Assembly (NCBI GenBank): GCA_002189035.1
Contig: NEEC01000192.1
Location: forward strand, 1 to 57,359
Origin: Utricularia gibba
Lineage: Eukaryota > Streptophyta > Magnoliopsida > Lamiales > Lentibulariaceae
DNA length: 57,359 bases
Reading direction: 5' to 3'
Shown here: piece after piece, positions 37,501-50,965 of the stretch
Position numbering within the stretch: position 1 is the stretch's first letter
Layout of the letters: every line of letters starts with the position of its first letter
The notes under the pieces: generated by a model
What the model saw: the letters and a program-made list of their open reading frames with translations, nothing else
Databases searched by the model: none
Told to the model about the DNA's origin: nothing
Made by a program: the position numbers and the translations under genes

Positions 37501-40146
37501 CAGGATATGGCCGAAATACCGAACGGTGTGCGAGGCCACCATGAGGCTGCATAGGGACACACCCAGAGCTTGTTCAGAGATCGCCTCGAAAACCCATACT
37601 TCACGTCATCCAATAAAACGCAGATGTTTGCAAGGCGAAAATCACAATCGCGTCGATTCTCGTGTTCCGAGTCGCATCGTCGCGAACGTGGTGGCCAATT
37701 TGTGGCACATCTGAAGGCTAAGATAAGGCGATAATTCGAGCTTTGATGCATCCTCGGACGAAGAAGCTTTCAACACGGAAGCTGACCGGCACGGAAAGGG
37801 GTTCGAAACGGTATGCCGGGCGCAGCTGACTCATCACGGTTTTCAGGATATGGCCGAAATACCGAACGGTGTGCGAGGCCACCATGAGGCTGCAGTAGGG
37901 ACACACCCAGAGCTTGTTCAGAGATCGCCTCGAAAACCCATACTTCACGTCATCCCAATAAAACGCAGATGTTTTGCAAGGCGAAAATCACAATCGGTCG
38001 ATTCTCGTGTTCCGAGTCGCATCGTCGCGAACGTGGTGGCCAAATTTGTGGCACATCTGAAGGCTAAGATAAGGCGATAATTCGAGCTTTGATGCATCCT
38101 CGGACGAAGAAGCTTTCAACACGGAAGCTGACCGGCACGGAAAGGGGTTCGAAACGGTATGCCGGCGCAGCTTGACTCATCACGGTTTTCAGGATATGGC
38201 CGAAATACCGAACGGTGTGCGAGGCCACCATGAGGCTGCAGTAGGGACACACCCAGAGCTTGTTCAGAGATCGCCTCGAAAACCCATACTTCACGTCATC
38301 CAATAAAACGCAGATGTTTTGCAAGGCGAAAATCACAATCGCGTCGATTCTCGTGTTCCGAGTCGCATCGTCGCGAACGTGGTGGCCAATTTGTGGCACA
38401 TCTGAAGGCTAAGATAAGGCGATAATTCGAGCTTTGATGCATCCTCGGACGAAGAAGCTTTCAACACGGAAGCTGACCGGCACGGAAAGGGTTCGAAACG
38501 GTATGCCGGGCGCAGCATGACTCATCACGGTTTTCAGGATATGGCCGAAATACCGAACGGTGTGCGAGGCCACCATGAGGCTGCAGGTAGGGACACACCA
38601 GAGCTTGTTCAGAGATCGCCTCGAAAACCCATACTTCACGTCACCCAATAAAACGCAGATGTTTTGAAACCCGAAAATCACAATCGGTCGATTCTCGTTT
38701 CCGAGTCGCATCGTCGCGAACGTGGTGGCCAATTTGTGGCACATCTGAAGGCTAAGATAAGGCGATAATTCGAGCTTGATGCATCCTCGGACGAAGAAGC
38801 TTTCAACGGAAGCTGACCGGCACGGAAAGGGGTTCGAAACGGTATGCCGGCGCAGCATGACTCATCACGGTTTTCAGGATATGGCCGAAATACCGAACGG
38901 TGTGCGAGGCCACCATGAGGCTGCAGTAGGGACACACCCAGAGCTTGTTCAGAGATCGCCTCGAAAACCCATACTTCACGTCATCCAATAAAACGCAGAT
39001 GTTTTGCAAGCCGAAAATCACAATCGCGTCGATTCTCGTGTTCCGAGTCGCATCGTCGCGAACGTGGTGGCCAATTTGTGGCACATCTGAAGGCTAAGAT
39101 AAGGCGATAATTCGAGCTTTGATGCATCCTCGGACGAAGAAGCTTTCAACACGGAAGCTGACCGGCACGGAAAGGGGTTCGAAACGGTATGCCGGGCGCA
39201 GCATGACTCATCACGGTTTTCAGGATATGGCCGAAATACCGAACGGTGTGCGAGGCCACCATGAGGCTGCAGTAGGGAACACCCAGAGCTTGTTCAGAGA
39301 TCGCCTCGAAAACCCATACTTCACGTCACCAATAAAACGCAGATGTTTTGCAAGCGAAAATCACAATCGCGTCGATTCTCGTGTTCCGAGTCGCATCGTC
39401 GCGAACGTGGTGGCCAATTTGTGGCACATCTGAAGGCTAAGATAAGGCGATAATTCGAGCTTTGATGCATCTCGGACGAAGAAGCTTTCAACACGGAAGC
39501 TGACCGGCACGGAAAGGGTTCGAAACGGTATGCCGGCGCAGCGACTCATCACGGTTTCAGGATATGGCCGAAATACCGAACGGTGTGCGAGGCCACCATG
39601 AGGCTGCAGTAGGGAACACCCAGAGCTTGTTCAGAGATCGCCTCGAAAACCCATACTTCACGTCATCCAATAAAACGCAGATGTTTTGCAAGGCGAAAAT
39701 CACAATCGCGTCGATTCTCGTGTTCCGAGTCGCATCGTCGCGAACGTGGTGGCCAATTTGTGGCACATCTGAAGGCTAAGATAGGCGATAATTCGAGCTT
39801 TGATGCATCCTCGGACGAAGAAGCTTTCAACACGGAAGCTGACCGGCACGGAAAGGGGTTCGAAACGGTATGCCGGGCGCAGCTTGACTCATCACGGTTT
39901 TCAGGATATGGCCGAAATACCGAACGGTGTGCGAGGCCACCATGAGGCTGCAGTAGGGACACACCCAGAGCTTGTTCAGAGATCGCCTCGAAAACCCATA
40001 CTTCACGTCATCCAATAAAACGCACATGTTTTGCAAACCGAAAATCACAATCGGTCGATTCTCGTTTTCCGAGTCGCATCGTCGCGAACGTGGTGGCCAA
40101 TTTGTGGCACATCTGAAGGCTAATATAAGGCGATAATTCGAGCTCT
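31599..40146 (+). repeat. Domain A3: 25 type A units up to the A/B boundary
   Basis: Unit starts: 31599, 31939, 32278, 32611, 32949, 33289, 33633, 33979, 34323, 34667, 35008, 35346, 35690, 36031, 36374, 36715, 37060, 37401, 37745, 38091, 38436, 38778, 39121, 39464, 39802. Mean length is 342 bp. Diagnostic bases match A1 (GCATGAC, AGCTTTGATG, CTAAGATAAGG, GATATGGCCG). The same A subfamily therefore lies on both sides of the disordered zone, which is not the junction between subfamilies. Confidence 0.95.
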
Positions 40147-43100
40147 GATGCATCCTCGGACGAAGATGCTTTCAACACGGAAGCTGACCGGCACGGAAAG
40201 GGGTTCGAAACGGTATGCCGAGCGCAGCGTGACTCATCACGGTTTTCAGGATATGCCGAAATACCGAACGGTGTGCGAGGCCACCATGAGGCTGCGGGTA
40301 GGGACACACCCAGAGCTTGTTCAGAGATCGCCTCGAAAACCCATACTTCACGTCATCCAATAAAACGCAGATGTTTTGCAAGCCGAAAATCACAATCGCG
40401 TCGATTCTCGTGTTCCGAGTCGCATCGTCGCGAACGTGGTGGCCAATTTGTGGCACATCTGAAGGCTAATATAAGGCGATAATTCGAGCTCTGATGCATC
40501 CTCGGACGAAGAAGCTTTCAACACGGAAGCTGACCGGCACGGAAAGGGGTTCGAAACGGTATGCCGGGCAGCGTGACTCATCACGGTTTTCAGGATATGG
40601 CCGAAATACCGAACGGTGTGCGAGGCCACCATGAGGCTGCGGGTAGGGACACACCCAGAGCTTGTTCAGAGATCGCCTCGAAAACCCATACTTCACGTCA
40701 CCAATAAAACGCAGATGTTTTGCAAGCGAAAATCACAATCGCGTCGATTCTCGTGTTCCGAGTCGCATCGTCGCGAACGTGGTGGCCAATTTGTGGCACA
40801 TCTGAAGGCTAATAAGGCGATAATTCGAGCTCTGATGCATCCTCGGACGAAGAAGCTTTCAACACGGAAGCTGACCGGCACGGAAAGGGGTTCGAAACGG
40901 TATGCCGGGCGCAGCGTGACTCATCATTTCAGATATATCGAAATGCCGAACGGTGTGCGAGGCCACCATGAGGCTGCGGGTAGGAACACACCTAGAGCTT
41001 GTTCAGAGATCGCCTCGAAAACCCATACTTCACATCACCAATAAAACGCAGATGTTTTGCAAGCGAAAATCACAATCGCGTCGATTCTCGTGTTCCGAGT
41101 CGCATCGTCGCGAACGTGGTGGCCAATTTGTGGCACATCTGAAGGCTAATATAAGGCGATAATTCGAGCTTGATGCATCCTCGGACGAAGAAGCTTTCAA
41201 CACGGAAGCTGACCGGCACGGAAAGGGGTTCGAAACGGTATGCCGGGCGCAGCATGACTCATCACGGTTTTCAGGATATGGCCGAAATACCGAACGGTGT
41301 GCGAGGCCACCATGAGGCTGCGGGTAGGGACAACACCAGAGCTTGTTCAGAGATCGCCTCGAAAACCCATACTTCACGTCACCAATAAAACGCAGATGTT
41401 TGCAAGCCGAAAATCACAATCGCGTCGATTCTCGTGTTCCGAGTCGCATCGTCGCGAACGTGGTGGCCAATTTGTGGCACATCTGAAGGCTAATATAAGG
41501 CGATAATTCGAGCTCTGATGCATCCTCGGACGAAGAAGCTTTCAACACGGAAGCTGACCGGCACGGAAAGGGGTTCGAAACGGTATGCCGGGCGCAGCGT
41601 GACTCATCACGGTTTTCAGGATATCGCCGAAATACCGAACGGTGTGCGAGGCCACCATGAGGCTGCGTAGGGACACACCAGAGCTTGTTCAGAGATCGCC
41701 TCGAAAACCCATACTTCACGTCATCCAATAAAACGCAGATGTTTTGCAAGCCGAAAATCACAATCGGTCGATTCTCGTGTTCCGAGTCGCATCGTCGCGA
41801 ACGTGGTGGCCAATTTGTGGCACATCTGAAGGCTAATATAAGGCGATAATTCGAGCTCTGATGCATCCTCGGACGAAGATGCTTTCAACACGGAAGCTGA
41901 CCGGCACGGAAAGGGGTTCGAAACGGTATGCCGGCGCAGCGTGACTCATCACGGTTTCAGGATATGCCGAAATACCGAACGGTGTGCGAGGCACCATGAG
42001 GCTGCGGGTAGGGACACACCCAGAGCTTGTTCAGAGATCGCCTCGAAAACCATACTTCACGTCAAATAAAACGCAGATGTTTTGCAAGCGAAAATCACAA
42101 TCGCGTCGATTCTCGTGTTCCGAGTCGCATCGTCGCGAACGTGGTGGCCAATTTGTGGCACATCTGAAGGCTAAGATAAGGCGATAATTCGAGCTCTGAT
42201 GCATCCTCGGACGAAGAAGCTTTCAACACGGAAGCTGACCGGGAAAGGGTTCGAAACGGTATGCCGGCGCAGCGTGACTCATCGGTTTCAGATATGTGCC
42301 GAACGGTGTGCGAGGCCACCATGAGGCTGCGGGTAGGAACACACCAGAGCTTGTTCAGAGATCGCCTCGAAAACCCATACTTCACGTCACCCAATAAAAC
42401 GCAGATGTTTTGCAAGGCGAAAATCACAATCGCGTCGATTCTCGTGTTCCGAGTCGCATCGTCGCGAACGTGGTGGCCAATTTGTGGCACATCTGAAGGC
42501 TAAGATAAGGCGATAATTCGAGCTCTGATGCATCCTCGGACGAAGAAGCTTTCAACACGGAAGCTGACCGGCACGGAAAGGGGTTCGAAACGGTATGCCG
42601 GCGCAGCGTGACTCATCATTTTCAGGATATCCGAAATACCGAACGGTGTGCGAGGCCACCATGAGGCTGCGGGTAGAACACACCCAGAGCTTGTTCAGAG
42701 ATCGCCTCGAAAACCCATACTTCACGTCATCCAATAAAACGCAGATGTTTTCAAGCCGAAAATCACAATCGCGTCGATTCTCGTGTTCCGAGTCGCATCG
42801 TCGCGAACGTGGTGGCCAATTTGTGGCACATCTGAAGGCTAAGATAAGGCGATAATTCGAGCTTGATGCATCCTCGGACGAAGAAGCTTTCAACACGGAA
42901 GCTGACCGGCACGGAAAGGGGTTCGAAACGGTATGCCGGGCGCAGCGTGACTCATCACGGTTTTCAGATATCGCCGAAATACCGAACGGTGTGCGAGGCC
43001 ACCATGAGGCTGCGGGTAGGGACACACCGAGCTTGTTCAGAGATCGCCTCGAAAACCCATACTTCACGTCACCCAATAAAACGCAGATGTTTTGCAAGGC

Positions 43101-45566
43101 GAAAATCACAATCGGTCGATTCTCGTGTTCCGAGTCGCATCGTCGCGAACGTGGTGGCCAATTTGTGGCACATCTGAAGGCTAATATAAGGCGATAATTC
43201 GAGCTCTGATGCATCCTCGGACGAAGATGCTTTCAACACGGAAGCTGACACGGAAAGGGTTCGAAACGGTATGCCGGGCGCAGCTGACTCATCGATTTCA
43301 GATATGACGAATGCCGAACGGTGTGCGAGGCCACCATGAGGCTGCGGTAGGAACACACCCAGAGCTTGTTCAGAGATCGCCTCGAAAACCCATACTTCAC
43401 GTCACCCAATAAAACGCAGATGTTTTGCAAGGCGAAAATCACAATCGCGTCGATTCTCGTGTTCCGAGTCGCATCGTCGCGAACGTGGTGGCCAATTTGT
43501 GGCACATCTGAAGGCTAATAAGGCGATAATTCGAGCTCTGATGCATCCTCGGACGAAGAAGCTTTCAACACGGAAGCTGACCGGCACGGAAAGGGGTTCG
43601 AAACGGTATGCCGGCGCAGCGTGACTCATCACGGTTTTCAGGATATGGCCGAAATACCGAACGGTGTGCGAGGCCACCATGAGGCTGCGGTAGGGACACA
43701 CCCAGAGCTTGTTCAGAGATCGCTCGAAAACCCATACTTCACGTCATCCAATAAAACGCAGATGTTTTGCAAGCGAAAATCACAATCGCGTCGATTCTCG
43801 TGTTCCGAGTCGCATCGTCGCGAACGTGGTGGCCAATTTGTGGCACATCTGAAGGCTAATATAAGGCGATAATTCGAGCTTTGATGCATCCTCGGACGAA
43901 GAAGCTTTCAACACGGAAGCTGACCGGCACGGAAAGGGGTTCGAAACGGTATGCCGGGCGCAGCGTGACTCATCACGGTTTTCAGGATATGCCGAAATAC
44001 CGAACGGTGTGCGAGGCCACCATGAGGCTGCGGTAGGGACACACCCAGAGCTTGTTCAGAGATCGCCTCGAAAACCCATACTTCACGTCACCAATAAAAC
44101 GCAGATTTTGCAAGGCGAAAATCACAATCGCGTCGATTCTCGTGTTCCGAGTCGCATCGTCGCGAACGTGGTGGCCAATTTGTGGCACATCTGAAGGCTA
44201 ATATAAGGCGATAATTCGAGCTCTGATGCATCCTCGACGAAGATGCTTTCAACACGGAAGCTGACCGGCACGGAAGGGTTCGAAACGGTATGCCGGGCGC
44301 AGCGTGACTCATCACGGTTTTCAGGATATGCCGAAATACCGAACGGTGTGCGAGGCCACCATGAGGCTGCGGGTAGGGACACACCAGAGCTTGTTCAGAG
44401 ATCGCCTCGAAAACCCATACTTCACGTCACCAATAAAACGCAGATGTTTTGCAAGCCGAAAATCACAATCGCGTCGATTCTCGTGTTCCGAGTCGCATCG
44501 TCGCGAACGTGGTGGCCAATTTGTGGCACATCTGAAGGCTAATATAAGGCGATAATTCGAGCTCTGATGCATCCTCGGACGAAGATGCTTTCAACACGGA
44601 AGCTGACCGGCACGGAAAGGGGTTCGAAACGGTATGCCGGGCGCAGCGTGACTCATCACGGTTTTCAGGATATGCCGAAATACCGAACGGTGTGCGAGGC
44701 CACCATGAGGCTGAGGACACACCAGAGCTTGTTCAGAGATCGCCTCGAAAACCCATACTTCACGTCATCCAATAAAACGCAGATGTTTTGCAAGCCGAAA
44801 ATCACATCGCGTCGATTCTCGTGTTCCGAGTCGCATCGTCGCGAACGTGGTGGCCAATTTGTGGCACATCTGAAGGCTAATATAAGGCGATAATTCGAGC
44901 TCTGATGCATCCTCGGACGAAGAAGCTTTCAACACGGAAGCTGACCGGCACGGAAAGGGTTCGAAACGGTATGCCGGGCGCAGCGTGACTCATCAATTTC
45001 AGGATATCGACGAAATACCGAACGGTGTGCGAGGCCACCATGAGGCTGCGGGTAGGGACACACCCAGCTTGTTCAGAGATCGCCTCGAAAACCCATACTT
45101 CACGTCACCAATAAAACGCAGATGTTTTGCAAGCCGAAAATCACAATCGCGTCGATTCTCGAGTCGCATCGTCGCGAACGTGGTGGCCAATTTGTGGCAC
45201 ATCTGAAGGCTAATATAAGGCGATAATTCGAGCTCTGATGCATCCTCGGACGAAGAAGCTTTCAACACGGAAGCTGACCGGGAAAGGGTTCGAAACGGTA
45301 TGCCGGGCGCAGCGTGACTCATCACGATTTCACCGAAATACCGAACGGTGTGCGAGGCCACCATGAGGCTGCGGGTAGGACACACCCAGAGCTTGTTCAG
45401 AGATCGCCTCGAAAACCCATACTTCACGTCACCCAATAAAACGCAGATGTTTTGCAAGCCGAAAATCACAATCGCGTCGATTCTCGTGTTCCGAGTCGCA
45501 TCGTCGCGAACGTGGTGGCCAATTTGTGGCACATCTGAAGGCTAATAAGGCGATAATTCGAGCTCT
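40147..45566 (+). repeat. Domain B1: proximal type B units, mixed
   Basis: Unit starts: 40147, 40493, 40834, 41172, 41517, 41860, 42198, 42527, 42865, 43208, 43540, 43883, 44225, 44566, 44904, 45237. Mean length is 339 bp. Most units show AGCTCTGATGCAT (which makes a SacI site GAGCTC), GCAGCGTGAC, GATATGCCG, GCGGGTAGG or GCGGTAGG, and CTAATATAAGG. Several carry AAGATGCTTTC, which destroys the HindIII site. The GTGTTCC form is nearly fixed, unlike domain A. The unit at 41,172 still has GCATGAC, an A-like exception. Full-length and shortened forms of the window after TGACTCA occur without clear periodicity. Confidence 0.93.
45158..45163. repeat. CTCGAG formed by loss of the loop between CTCG and CGAG
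   Basis: Other units read CTCG-TGTTC-CGAG (or TTTTC, TTTC), a 4-bp inverted repeat. Here the spacer and one CG are lost, leaving the XhoI palindrome CTCGAG. Consistent with a small hairpin-mediated deletion or a consensus error. Confidence 0.7.
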
Positions 45567-48500
45567 GATGCATCCTCGGACGAAGATGCTTTCAACACGG
45601 AAGCTGACCGGCACGGAAAGGGGTTCGAAACGGTATGCCGGCGCAGCGTGACTCATCACGGTTTTCAGGATATGCCGAAATACCGAACGGTGTGCGAGGC
45701 CACCATGAGGCTGCGGTAGGGACACACCCAGAGCTTGTTCAGAGATCGCCTCGAAAACCCATACTTCACGTCATCCAATAAAACGCAGATGTTTTGCAAG
45801 GCGAAAATCACAATCGCGTCGATTCTCGTGTTCCGAGTCGCATCGTCGCGAACGTGGTGGCCAATTTGTGGCACATCTGAAGGCTAATATAAGGCGATAA
45901 TTCGAGCTCTGATGCATCCTCGGACGAAGAAGCTTTCAACACGGAAGCTGACCGGCACGGAAAGGGTTCGAAACGGTATGCCGGGCGCAGCGTGACTCAT
46001 CACGGTTTCAGGATATCCGAATACCGAACGGTGTGCGAGGCCACCATGAGGCTGCGGGTAGGACACACCCAGAGCTTGTTCAGAGATCGCCTCGAAAACC
46101 CATACTTCACGTCAAATAAAACGCAGATGTTTTGCAAGGCGAAAATCACAATCGCGTCGATTCTCGTGTTCCGAGTCGCATCGTCGCGAACGTGGTGGCC
46201 AATTTGTGGCACATCTGAAGGCTAATATAAGGCGATAATTCGAGCTCGATGCATCCTCGGACGAAGATGCTTTCAACACGGAAGCTGACCGGCACGGAAA
46301 GGGTTTCGAAACGGTATGCCGGCGCAGCGTGACTCATCACTTCAGGATATCGAAATACCGAACGGTGTGCGAGGCCACCATGAGGCAGGACACACCCAGA
46401 GCTTGTTCAGAGATCGCCTCGAAAACCCATACTTCACGTCCCCAATAAAACGCAGATGTTTTGCAAGGCGAAAATCACAATCGCGTCGATTCTCGTGTTC
46501 CGAGTCGCATCGTCGCGAACGTGGTGGCCAATTTGTGGCACATCTGAAGGCTAATATAAGGCGATAATTCGAGCTCTGATGCATCCTCGGACGAAGATGC
46601 TTTCAACACGGAAGCTGACCGGCACGGAAAGGGGTTCGAAACGGTATGCCGGCGCAGCGTGACTCATCACGGTTTTCAGGATATGCCGAAATACCGAACG
46701 GTGTGCGAGGCCACCATGAGGCTGCGGGTAGGGACACACCCAGAGCTTGTTCAGAGATCGCCTCGAAAACCCATACTTCACGTCACCAATAAAACGCAGA
46801 TGTTTTGCAAGCGAAAATCACAATCGCGTCGATTCGTGTTCCGAGTCGCATCGTCGCGAACGTGGTGGCCAATTTGTGGCACATCTGAAGGCTAAGATAA
46901 GGCGATAATTCGAGCTCTGATGCATCCTCGGACGAAGAAGCTTTCAACACGGAAGCTGACCGGCACGGAAAGGGTTCGAACGGTATGCCGGGCGCAGCGT
47001 GACTCATCACGATTTCAGATATCGACGACCGAACGGTGTGCGAGGCCACCATGAGGCTGCGGTAGGACACACCCAGAGCTTGTTCAGAGATCGCCTCGAA
47101 AACCCATACTTCACGTCACCCAATAAAACGCAGATGTTTTGCAAGGCGAAAATCACAATCGCGTCGATTCTCGTGTTCCGAGTCGCATCGTCGCGAACGT
47201 GGTGGCCAATTTGTGGCACATCTGAAGGCTAATATAAGGCGATAATTCGAGCTCTGATGCATCCTCGGACGAAGAAGCTTTCAACACGGAAGCTGACCGG
47301 CACGGAAAGGGGTTCGAAACGGTATGCCGGCGCAGCTGACTCATCCTTCAGGATATCGAAAATGCCGAACGGTGTGCGAGGCCACCATGAGGCTGCGGGT
47401 AGGGACACACCCAGAGCTTGTTCAGAGATCGCCTCGAAAACCCATACTTCACGTCACCCAATAAAACGCAGATGTTTTGCAAGGCGAAAATCACAATCGC
47501 GTCGATTCTCGTGTTCCGAGTCGCATCGTCGCGAACGTGGTGGCCAATTTGTGGCACATCTGAAGGCTAAGATAAGGCGATAATTCGAGCTCTGATGCAT
47601 CCTCGGACGAAGAAGCTTTCAACACGGAAGCTGACCGGCACGGAAAGGGGTTCGAAACGGTATGCCGGCGCAGCGTGACTCATCACGGTTTTCAGGATAT
47701 GCCGAAATACCGAACGGTGTGCGAGGCCACCATGAGGCTGCGGGTAGGACACACCCAGAGCTTGTTCAGAGATCGCCTCGAAAACCCATACTTCACGTCA
47801 CCCAATAAAACGCAGATGTTTTGCAAGGCGAAAATCACAATCGCGTCGATTCTCGTGTTCCGAGTCGCATCGTCGCGAACGTGGTGGCCAATTTGTGGCA
47901 CATCTGAAGGCTAATATAAGGCGATAATTCGAGCTCTGATGCATCCTCGGACGAAGAAGCTTTCAACACGGAAGCTGACCGGCACGGAAAGGGTTCGAAA
48001 CGGTATGCCGGCGCAGCGTGACTCATCACGGTTTCAGGATATGGCCGAAATACCGAACGGTGTGCGAGGCCACCATGAGGCTGCGGTAGGGACACACCCA
48101 GAGCTTGTTCAGAGATCGCCTCGAAAACCCATACTTCACGTCACCAATAAAACGCAGATGTTTTGCAAGCGAAAATCACAATCGCGTCGATTCTCGTGTT
48201 CCGAGTCGCATCGTCGCGAACGTGGTGGCCAATTTGTGGCACATCTGAAGGCTAATAAGGCGATAATTCGAGCTCTGATGCATCCTCGGACGAAGAAGCT
48301 TTCAACACGGAAGCTGACCGGACGGAAAGGGGTTCGAAACGGTATGCCGGGCGCAGCGTGACTCATCTTTCAGGATATGGCGAAATACCGAACGGTGTGC
48401 GAGGCCACCATGAGGCTGCGGGTAGGAACACACCCAGAGCTTGTTCAGAGATCGCCTCGAAAACCCATACTTCACGTCAAATAAAACGCAGATGTTTTGC

Positions 48501-49952
48501 AAGCGAAAATCACAATCGCGTCGATTCTCGTGTTCCGAGTCGCATCGTCGCGAACGTGGTGGCCAATTTGTGGCACATCTGAAGGCTAATAAGGCGATAA
48601 TTCGAGCTCGATGCATCCTCGGACGAAGAAGCTTTCAACACGGAAGCTGACCGGCACGGAAAGGGGTTCGAAACGGTATGCCGGCGCAGCGTGACTCAGA
48701 TTTCAGATATCTCCGAACGGTGTGCGAGGCCACCATGAGGCTGCGGTAGGGACACACCCAGAGCTTGTTCAGAGATCGCCTCGAAAACCCATACTTCACG
48801 TCACCCAATAAAACGCAGATGTTTTGCAAGCGAAAATCACAATCGCGTCGATTCTCGTGTTCCGAGTCGCATCGTCGCGAACGTGGTGGCCAATTTGTGG
48901 CACATCTGAAGGCTAAGATAAGGCGATAATTCGAGCTCTGATGCATCCTCGGACGAAGAAGCTTTCAACACGGAAGCTGACCGCACGGAAAGGGGTTCGA
49001 AACGGTATGCCGGCGCAGCGTGACTCATCACGGTTTTCAGGATATGCGAAATACCGAACGGTGTGCGAGGCCACCATGAGGCTGCGGGTAGGGACACACC
49101 CAGAGCTTGTTCAGAGATCGCCTCGAAAACCCATACTTCACGTCACCCAATAAACGCAGATGTTTTGCAAGCGAAAATCACAATCGCGTCGATTCTCGTG
49201 TTCCGAGTCGCATCGTCGCGAACGTGGTGGCCAATTTGTGGCACATCTGAAGGCTAATATAAGGCGATAATTCGAGCTCTGATGCATCCTCGGACGAAGA
49301 TGCTTTCAACACGGAAGCTGACCGGCACGGAAAGGGTTCGAAACGGTATGCCGGGCGCAGCGTGACTCATCATTTCAGATATCGCGAAATACCGAACGGT
49401 GTGCGAGGCCACCATGAGGCTGCGGGTAGGAACACCCAGAGCTTGTTCAGAGATCGCCTCGAAAACCCATACTTCACGTCATTAAAACGCAGATGTTTTG
49501 CAAGGGAAAATCACAATCGCGTCGATTCTCGTGTTCCGAGTCGCATCGTCGCGAACGTGGTGGCCAATTTGTGGCACATCTGAAGGCTAATATAAGGCGA
49601 TAATTCGAGCTCTGATGCATCCTCGGACGAAGAAGCTTTCAACACGGAAGCTGACCGGCACGGAAAGGGGTTCGAAACGGTATGCCGGGCGCAGCGTGAC
49701 TCATCACGATTTCAGGATATCGTACCGAACGGTGTGCGAGGCCACCATGAGGCTGCGGGTAGGAACACACCCAGAGCTTGTTCAGAGATCGCCTCGAAAA
49801 CCCATACTTCACATCACCAATAAAACGCAGATGTTTTGCAAGGCGAAAATCACAATCGCGTCGATTCTCGTGTTCCGAGTCGCATCGTCGCGAACGTGGT
49901 GGCCAATTTGTGGCACATCTGAAGGCTAATATAAGGCGATAATTCGAGCTCT

Positions 49953-50965
49953 GATGCATCCTCGGACGAAGAAGCTTTCAACACGGAAGCTGACCGGCAC
50001 GGAAAGGGGTTCGAAACGGTATGCCGGCGCAGCGTGACTCATCACGGTTTTCAGGATATGCCGAAATACCGAACGGTGTGCGAGGCCACCATGAGGCTGC
50101 GGGTAGGACACACCCAGAGCTTGTTCAGAGATCGCCTCGAAAACCCATACTTCACGTCACCCAATAAAACGCAGATGTTTTGCAAGCCGAAAATCACAAT
50201 CGCGTCGATTCTCGTGTTCCGAGTCGCATCGTCGCGAACGTGGTGGCCAATTTGTGGCACATCTGAAGGCTAATATAAGGCGATAATTCGAGCTCTGATG
50301 CATCCTCGGACGAAGAAGCTTTCAACACGGAAGCTGACCGGCACGGAACGGGCTTCGAAACGGTATGCCGGGCGCAGCGTGACTCATCATTTCAGATATC
50401 GACGAATGCCGAACGGTGTGCGAGGCCACCATGAGGCTGCGGTAGGAACACACCAGAGCTTGTTCAGAGATCGCCTCGAAAACCCATACTTCACGTCACC
50501 CAATAAAACGCAGATGTTTTGCAAGCGAAAATCACAATCGCGTCGATTCTCGTGTTCCGAGTCGCATCGTCGCGAACGTGGTGGCCAATTTGTGGCACAT
50601 CTGAAGGCTAATATAAGGCGATAATTCGAGCTCTGATGCATCCTCGGACGAAGAAGCTTTCAACACGGAAGCTGACCGGGGAAGGGTTCGAAACGGTATG
50701 CCGGGCGCAGCGTGACTCATCACGGTTTCAGATATGCCGAAATACCGAACGTGTGCGAGGCCACCATGAGGCTGCGGGTAGGAACACACCAGAGCTTGTT
50801 CAGAGATCGCCTCGAAAACCCATACTTCACGTCATAATAAAACGCAGATGTTTGCAAGCGAAAATCACAATCGCGTCGATTCTCGTGTTCCGAGTCGCAT
50901 CGTCGCGAACGTGGTGGCCAATTTGTGGCACATCTGAAGGCTATATAAGGCGATAATTCGAGCTT
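49953..50965 (+). repeat. Representative trimeric higher-order unit (1,013 bp)
   Basis: Three B units at 49,953 (long window), 50,297 (short window TTTCAGATATCGACGAATGCC) and 50,635 (CACGGTTTCAGATATGCC, partly shortened). The next trimer starts at 50,966 and is 1,008 bp. The previous one starts at 48,940 and is 1,013 bp. Confidence 0.75.
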
